From NCBI GenBank assembly GCA_031178645.1, contig JAPSIP010000029.1, forward strand, positions 1-10,972: a stretch of DNA of 10,972 nt. The letters run 5' to 3'. The notes beneath the pieces were generated by a model that did no database searches, was not told where the DNA came from, and worked only from the letters and a program-made list of their open reading frames with translations. This DNA comes from Paracoccus sp. (in: a-proteobacteria) (GTDB lineage Bacteria > Pseudomonadota > Alphaproteobacteria > Rhodobacterales > Rhodobacteraceae). Below, piece after piece: positions 7,212 to 10,972 of the stretch. The position numbers and the translations under genes were made by a program. The stretch's first letter is position 1. Each line of letters opens with the position of its first letter.

Positions 7212-7681
7212 GTCGCGTGGGGTCGAAGCATTTCTCGGTTGCAACCGAACCGGGATCAACGCTGCTGGCAAGGGAAGCGGGACATGCCATTAGAGCGATG
7301 ATGCATGGGCAAAAAGGCCCGTCAGGGATCTGCTCTCAAATTCTCGATGTGCAGTTGGCGGAGGAAAATGGGGCCGGCCTCCAACCTTCTTCACATCATA
7401 GCAATCAATTCATCGTCTTTAACTTCTGGATGCTCTGCTGGTTTACATGACGTGCAGCCGGCCGCCCCTTCCATCAAGACGCGTTGCTTGCCGAACGGCA
7501 TACCTTCGGGAACTGAACCTCCTCCTGACCATGAAGGCACATCGTGGTGGCCGGGGTGCCCTCCCCGCTGCGTCATCCAATAGCCGAGGCGCCTGAAACG
7601 CACCATGCCCCAGCTTCGCCCCAGTCGTATCTGGGCTTGGTCAACCGGGGCATCACGACAGTTTAGCCCCGGCCGGTCGGA
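7212..7681. other. 470-bp stretch without a convincing gene
   Basis: Base composition is visibly less GC-rich and more mixed than in the flanking genes. Short overlapping frames occur on both strands, but none shows a recognisable domain. The best is a 71-residue minus-strand frame (7391-7606) with one CxxC pair and a polar end; it has no clear ribosome site. The stretch contains the 14-bp palindrome at 7235-7248 and several GGCCGGCC-type short palindromes. It could be decayed coding DNA or an insertion remnant, but no terminal inverted repeats or transposase residues were recognised. Confidence 0.5.
7235..7248. repeat. Perfect 14-bp palindrome TCGGTTGCAACCGA
   Basis: The sequence TCGGTTGCAACCGA is its own reverse complement and lies 23 bases after the stop of the regulator. 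No T-run follows, so it is unlikely to be an intrinsic terminator. The layout with a central TTGCAA resembles operators of LacI-type regulators, but no target gene starts nearby on either strand. Confidence 0.55.
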
Positions 7682-8575
7682 TCAGACCTTCACATAGTTC
7701 CGCCACGGATGCGCTTCCTGAAATCCCAGTACTTCCCGGATCTTGCGGTTGGAGAGCGGGGCTTCATCCTTGCCCATCGGCCGGGTGATAGGCGTATTCG
7801 GCGCATATTTCGCCAGAAACTCTGCCGTTGGCACCGTGGCGGTGATGGTGTCATTGACCGCGTTGAACACCTGATAGCCCAGTCCGTCCTTTTGCAGGCA
7901 AAGATGCACGATCTCGCCCAGATCGCGGGCGTCGATATAGCTCCATGCGTTGCGCTTGCGGCTCATCGGGTCGGCCAGGTAGCCGGGGAAGTTGGCGTAT
8001 TCATGCGGCTCGATGACGTTGCCGATCCGCAGGCCGTAGACATCGGCACCATAGCGCATCGCAAAGGCACGGCCGGTCTTTTCGTTGACCACCTTCGACA
8101 GGCCGTAACTGTCCATCGGATCGATGTCGTAGTCTTCCTCAAGCGGGAACGAATGATAATCCTTGTCGCCCTCGGCAAAGCAGACGCCGTAGGTGGTCTC
8201 CGAACTGGCAAAGATCACCTTGCGCACGCCCAGCTTCATCGCCGCTTCCAGCACGTTGTAGGTGCCTACGGTGTTCTGCGCGAACGTGATGTTGTCTGGG
8301 TTGATCATCACGCGCGGCACAGCGGCGAAATGCACGACGGCGTCAGGGGCTTTCGGAGGTGCGCCGTCATCAAACCCATCGAAGCCGAAATGGGTGGTGA
8401 AGGCGTTGAAGACCTGGCCGCTGTCGGTGATGTCGGCGATCAGCGTGTTCACCCCCGGAAGGTCGAGCGGCTTGAGATCGACGTTCAGGATCTTGTAGCC
8501 CTTCGCCAGCAAATGGGGCACGGCATGGCGACCGGCCTTTCCTGTGCCGCCAGTGAAGATGATGCGTTTGGTCAT
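7682..8575 (-). CDS. NAD(P)-dependent epimerase/dehydrogenase, extended SDR family
   Basis: A 297-residue extended short-chain dehydrogenase/reductase. The N-terminal Rossmann motif TGGTGKAG (8-15) binds NAD(P), with Asp33 at the end of strand 2 (LNVDLK) favouring NAD. Further motifs are VVHFAAVP (80-87), the SSETTYG catalytic serine region (124-130) and the active pair Tyr157 and Lys161 in SYGLSK. The C-terminal YIDARDLGEIVHLCL (213-227) is typical of the epimerase branch. The ATG at 8575-8573 was chosen because the Rossmann fold starts four residues later. The longer frame opening at 9022 runs through the ABC-ATPase stump in a different frame and into the opposing gene. It probably acts in the cytoplasm on a nucleotide sugar or free sugar or sugar acid. 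The remnant sugar transporter gene 26 bp upstream favours sugar catabolism (inference). The exact substrate cannot be read. Confidence 0.9.
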   Translation of the reverse strand: MTKRIIFTGGTGKAGRHAVPHLLAKGYKILNVDLKPLDLPGVNTLIADITDSGQVFNAFTTHFGFDGFDDGAPPKAPDAVVHFAAVPRVMINPDNITFAQNTVGTYNVLEAAMKLGVRKVIFASSETTYGVCFAEGDKDYHSFPLEEDYDIDPMDSYGLSKVVNEKTGRAFAMRYGADVYGLRIGNVIEPHEYANFPGYLADPMSRKRNAWSYIDARDLGEIVHLCLQKDGLGYQVFNAVNDTITATVPTAEFLAKYAPNTPITRPMGKDEAPLSNRKIREVLGFQEAHPWRNYVKV

Positions 8576-8601
8576 GATGCTTTCCGGTTCCCTTGATCCG
8601 T

Positions 8602-8781
8602 TCATTGTCCTGCTTGACCCGTCGCGACCAGCATCACCCGGTCCTAAGGGGCATTCGCGCAAGAAAACGCCCTGGTGATGCGCCCGTCTTTCAGCAGCAC
8701 CACCCGGTCGCCAATAGCAATCACTTCCAGCAAATCCGAGGGCATTACAAGGATCGACATGCTGTTTGCGATGCTGCAGGA
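8602..8781 (-). pseudogene. C-terminal stump of a RbsA/XylG-type sugar ABC transporter ATPase
   Basis: Read on the minus strand, the frame from 8781 gives a short lead, then MSILVMPSDLLEVIAIGDRV and VLLKDGRITRAF. This is the characteristic end of the second ATPase domain of RbsA/XylG/MglA-type importer ATPases. It is followed by a stop, TAG (8646-8644). The same frame then continues with DRVMLVATGQAGQ and TGA (8604-8602), which matches the usual ATGQ ending of this family, so the TAG looks like an inactivating mutation inside the gene. Upstream, the frame is closed by TGA at 8784-8782. Only about 60 of the roughly 500 codons remain. The stump ends 26 bp before the SDR start on the same strand, so an intact ancestor would have been in one operon with the SDR. 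Confidence 0.75.
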
Positions 8782-8863
8782 TCATGCGCTGCGCTTGCCG
8801 ACACCCGAACAGATCGCCAATCTGTGCTGCCGCATTGATGTTTTTGACCCACCCGGAGAATGA
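8782..8863 (+). pseudogene. C-terminal fragment of an unidentified ORF abutting the ABC-ATPase stump
   Basis: On the plus strand this open segment reads DHALRLPTPEQIANLCC followed by RIDVFDPPGE and TGA (8861-8863). I do not recognise the family. Three points suggest a real gene end: it starts where the opposite-strand ATPase homology stops, its codon use resembles coding DNA, and its stop overlaps an ATG (8860) as ATGA just before the dehydrogenase start. The open frame extends further upstream, but there it only mirrors the ATPase sequence. It may be the tail of a gene once coupled to the dehydrogenase. Confidence 0.4.
8855..8858 (+). promoter_or_regulatory. Ribosome binding site deciding the dehydrogenase start
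   Basis: GGAG is one base before the first ATG (8860) and seven bases before the second in-frame ATG (8866). Only the latter has workable spacing, so the protein probably begins MTQEKVGFVG. Confidence 0.6.
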
Positions 8864-8865
8864 CC

Positions 8866-9750
8866 ATGACGCAAGAGAAGGTTGGTTTTGTCGGACTTGG
8901 CCTGATGGGCCATGGCATGGCAAAGAACATCGTCGAGAAGGGCTATCCGCTGACCGTGGTAGCACACCGCAAACGCGCGGCGGTCGATGAACTGGTGTCA
9001 CGTGGTGCCGTCGAAGCCGCATTGCTGGAAGACCTTGCGCGCAATTGCACCGTTGTTTTTATGTGCCTGACCGGCTCACCCGAAGTTGCGGCCGCCGTGG
9101 CGGCACTGAAGCCCGGTCTGGCACCGGGTGCGGTGGTGGTGGATTGTTCCACCTCTGACCCGACCGTCACTCTGCGTCTGGCGGCGGAACTGGCCGAGAT
9201 CGGCGTGGATTTCATCGACGCGCCCCTGTCGCGCACCCCGAAAGAGGCATGGGCCGGAACGCTCGATTGCATGGTGGGGGGCAGCGAAACCGCCTTTGCG
9301 CGGGTGCAGCCGATCATCGCCACCTGGGCCGCCAAGATCGTGCATATCGGCGCGGTTGGCGATGGTCACAAGATGAAGCTTCTGAACAATTTCCTGTCGC
9401 TGGGCTACGCCGCGCTTTATTCCGAGGCGCTGACCCTGTCGCTCAAGGTCGGCATTCCTGTGGCCGAATTCGACAAGGTCATCCGGGGTGGCCGGATGGA
9501 TTGCGGCTTTTACCAGACGTTCATGGAACATGCGCTGGATGGCAACCGCGAGGCGCACAAGTTCACTTTGGGAAATGCCTACAAGGACATGCGCTACGTC
9601 GAATCCATGGCAAATGGCTCGACCGTCGCCACGCCGATGGCCAGCGCCGTGAAGAACTCCTTTGCGCTGGCGATGGCTACAGGGGGCGATGGCCCGGAAG
9701 ACTACGTGCCGCATCTGTCGGATTTCGTTGCCAAAGCCAACGGTCTTTGA
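8866..9750 (+). CDS. NAD(P)-dependent beta-hydroxyacid dehydrogenase (3-hydroxyisobutyrate dehydrogenase family)
   Basis: A 294-residue protein of usual family length. An N-terminal Rossmann domain carries GLGLMGHGMA (10-19) as the dinucleotide-binding loop. The substrate loop follows FIDAPLSRTPKEAWAGTL (116-133). The C-terminal all-helical domain begins with the catalytic motif GDGHKMKLLNN, giving Lys171 as the proposed catalytic lysine and Asn175. The family oxidises or reduces short beta-hydroxyacids such as 3-hydroxyisobutyrate, tartronate semialdehyde or threonate. Here the usual SGG of the substrate loop reads SRT, so the substrate is probably not plain 3-hydroxyisobutyrate. It is divergent from the SDR gene across the scar region. 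A joint role in sugar-acid breakdown is inference. The promoter is not apparent because the upstream DNA consists of truncated genes. Confidence 0.92.
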   Translation: MTQEKVGFVGLGLMGHGMAKNIVEKGYPLTVVAHRKRAAVDELVSRGAVEAALLEDLARNCTVVFMCLTGSPEVAAAVAALKPGLAPGAVVVDCSTSDPTVTLRLAAELAEIGVDFIDAPLSRTPKEAWAGTLDCMVGGSETAFARVQPIIATWAAKIVHIGAVGDGHKMKLLNNFLSLGYAALYSEALTLSLKVGIPVAEFDKVIRGGRMDCGFYQTFMEHALDGNREAHKFTLGNAYKDMRYVESMANGSTVATPMASAVKNSFALAMATGGDGPEDYVPHLSDFVAKANGL

Positions 9751-9759
9751 AGACCAGCC

Positions 9760-9791
9760 AACGCCCCTATCATCCCGGCGGTGGGGGCGTT
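9760..9791 (+). terminator. Possible hairpin terminator after the dehydrogenase gene
   Basis: AACGCCCC (9760-9767) can pair with GGGGCGTT (9784-9791) around a 16-base loop, nine bases after the stop. The stem is GC-rich and perfect over eight pairs, but no run of T follows. It is therefore at best a weak intrinsic terminator or an RNA-stabilising hairpin. Confidence 0.35.
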
Positions 9792-9993
9792 ACGGAAGCT
9801 GGCGCGCCGCAAGAACGCGTCTACGCACTGCTTCCGCATTGCCATCTGTCGCTTCATTGAAGGCAGCACCTTGGTGACGCTCTCACGAAGGCTGAGGATG
9901 CCTTGCCTAAAGGCCGGTATGGTGGGGTAATCCGAAAATCCTTTTCTCGCGCCCCTAGTCTTGAGGCGGCGGGACCGTAGGAAGCCGCGTCGA
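9792..9993. other. Spacer between two convergent genes, no gene recognised
   Basis: About 200 bp between the dehydrogenase and rtcB 3' ends. Both strands stay open in some frames; for instance the minus-strand frame covering 9702-10025 gives an Arg-rich peptide that overlaps the ends of both real genes and shows no known domain. No hairpin with a T-run was found for rtcB. It may be decayed DNA, since convergent genes usually need less spacer. Confidence 0.4.
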
Positions 9994-10972
9994 TCAGTCC
10001 TTGTAAGGATCGAACTCGTCTCCACCGGCCATGCAAACGATCAGCGGCCTGAGCGTGTGGATGATTTTGACAGTGCTGCCATGGTGGGCGAGAACGTCGC
10101 CAAGCTTCTTGTAGACTTCCGGCGCCTCGTCAGCCCCGGCTCCGCGCAGATGTGTCCCCGCTTGCGCGATCCTCAGCCGCACCGCCTCAAAGTCCACCGC
10201 GCCCCCTTCGGTATACCACTGGATGATCTTCTTCATCTTGCCGTTCGGCTGCTTCTGCTCGACAACGCGCTTGCGCCGTTTGCCGGCGGCCTTTGTCCGC
10301 GACATGATCCGGCCCGCACCGTGGATGGTCGAGTAGAAGGCTGCCCGCGACAGGTCGCTGTCCACGCCTTCGACGATCACCGAAGCATCGCCCATCGAGG
10401 ATCCGATGAAGCTGCTCTGCCCGGGAAAAGCCGGCGTGGCGCCTTTTCGGACGACCCAAAAGCTCTCTCCGCCATGGATCTCCTGCCAGGCGAAGTTGTG
10501 GTGGTTGTGAACTTCCTGGGTGATCTTGCCGCCCAGGATGCCGACCACCGTCTCGCAGACCCAGTCGCGACCGGCATTGGCGTAGGCGCCGGCCAGCCGC
10601 ATCGCCCTGATATAGTCGCGCCCGTGGCGGCTGTCGGTGTCGAGCGTATTGGGCGTCTCGTCCACGATATTCGGATTGTCGCCAGCGCGCTTCATGAAAT
10701 GCGTGGCGATGGCATGGCCCAGCCCCCGTGACCCGAAATGCGCACCTACCCAGATCCGATCAGCCTCGTCGGCGAAGACATCAACATAGTGGTTGCCCGA
10801 ACCGATCGTCCCCAGCTGCTCCAGTGCCTTTTTCTTGAGATCCGGATGGCTCTTGAGAAACCCGACCTCGTCCCAGGCCGGATCCTCGAAAACACGGTGA
10901 ACGACAGGCGTGGCGTTCTTGCGTCCGACGCCGAAGGAAAGGCTTGCGAAGATCTGGTCGGCGAGGTTCGAC
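9994..10972 (-). CDS. rtcB: RtcB-family RNA ligase (N-terminus beyond the window)
   Basis: The frame is open from the right edge to TGA at 9996-9994, about 325 residues. RtcB joins RNA 2',3'-cyclic phosphate (3'-phosphate) ends to 5'-OH ends using GTP and Mn2+, in tRNA repair or splicing and RNA healing. Visible signatures, in order, are LGTIGSGNHYVD (Mn-binding His), HFGSRGLGH (Mn-binding His), HNHHNFAW (codons at 10495-10509), VVRKGATPAFPGQ, SSMGDASVIVEG and HGAGRIMSRTKA, whose His codon at 10321-10323 is the guanylated residue by family knowledge. An internal ATG at 10695 is not the start, since the conserved motifs continue upstream of it. The C-terminus ends GGDEFDPYKD in place of the usual VKG-type end, and Lys/Arg-rich residues (KRRKRVVEQKQ) follow the GMP site, so it may belong to a divergent paralogue group. 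No rtcA, rtcR or prfH was seen downstream. Confidence 0.93.
   Translation of the reverse strand, partial: SNLADQIFASLSFGVGRKNATPVVHRVFEDPAWDEVGFLKSHPDLKKKALEQLGTIGSGNHYVDVFADEADRIWVGAHFGSRGLGHAIATHFMKRAGDNPNIVDETPNTLDTDSRHGRDYIRAMRLAGAYANAGRDWVCETVVGILGGKITQEVHNHHNFAWQEIHGGESFWVVRKGATPAFPGQSSFIGSSMGDASVIVEGVDSDLSRAAFYSTIHGAGRIMSRTKAAGKRRKRVVEQKQPNGKMKKIIQWYTEGGAVDFEAVRLRIAQAGTHLRGAGADEAPEVYKKLGDVLAHHGSTVKIIHTLRPLIVCMAGGDEFDPYKD

Noticed and set aside
7235..7248. An intrinsic terminator for the LysR-type regulator gene
   Set aside because: The palindrome has no loop bases and no following T-run.
7391..7606. A possible 71-residue minus-strand protein with a CxxC pair
   Set aside because: No clear ribosome site, no recognisable family and rather irregular composition; kept only as a remark on the gene-free stretch.
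7212..7681. A possible insertion sequence remnant
   Set aside because: No paired terminal inverted repeats, target duplication or transposase motif could be found by eye.
7709..8596. A 295-residue plus-strand open frame opposite the SDR gene
   Set aside because: The minus strand encodes intact Rossmann and YxxxK motifs; the plus frame is its mirror.
9702..10025. A 107-residue minus-strand frame between the dehydrogenase and rtcB
   Set aside because: It overlaps the ends of both real genes, is Arg-rich and shows no domain.

Overview
The window looks like a GC-rich alphaproteobacterial chromosome, most likely a Rhodobacterales member near Paracoccus or Rhodobacter. This is judged from codon use, the style of the Mrp subunits and the protein sequences; no database search was possible.

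Left part (1-6181, all on the minus strand, transcribed from 6181 toward 1): a complete seven-subunit Mrp/Mnh (Pha/Sha) monovalent cation/proton antiporter operon, mrpA-B-C-D-E-F-G. It is followed by the start of a universal-stress-protein (UspE-like) gene that runs off the left edge. Every junction overlaps (ATGA, TGATG or an 8-bp overlap), so the eight genes form one tightly coupled transcription and translation unit. MrpA and MrpD are the complex-I-like proton-pumping subunits, MrpC is the NuoK-like subunit, and B, E, F and G are small membrane subunits. Together they form one hetero-oligomeric Na+(K+)/H+ antiporter in the inner membrane.

6182-6293 is an AT-rich divergent promoter region. 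It separates mrpA from a plus-strand LysR-type regulator (6294-7211) that aligns without gaps to OxyR across the redox segment but has Gly in place of the peroxidatic cysteine. An OxyR-like ATAG-N7-CTAT element lies just upstream of its start.

7212-7681 is a 470-bp stretch with no convincing gene. It holds a perfect 14-bp palindrome. After it comes a divergent pair of sugar or sugar-acid-type oxidoreductases: an extended SDR (epimerase/dehydrogenase) on the minus strand (7682-8575) and a beta-hydroxyacid dehydrogenase (HIBADH family) on the plus strand (8866-9750). The spacer between them is a rearrangement scar. It carries the decayed C-terminal stump of a RbsA/XylG-type sugar ABC transporter ATPase (minus strand, with an internal stop), abutting the last codons of an unidentified plus-strand ORF. 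This suggests that two catabolic operons were truncated and fused back to back.

Right edge (9994 to the end, minus strand): the C-terminal two thirds or so of an RtcB-family RNA ligase, with its start beyond the window. The 243 bp between it and the dehydrogenase hold only a possible hairpin.

I see no CRISPR array, intact mobile element, rRNA or tRNA. I did not find a clearly new system. The observations most worth a second look are the cysteine-less OxyR-like regulator beside the Mrp operon, the short MrpA N-terminus, the Mrp-Usp coupling and the ABC-ATPase scar.
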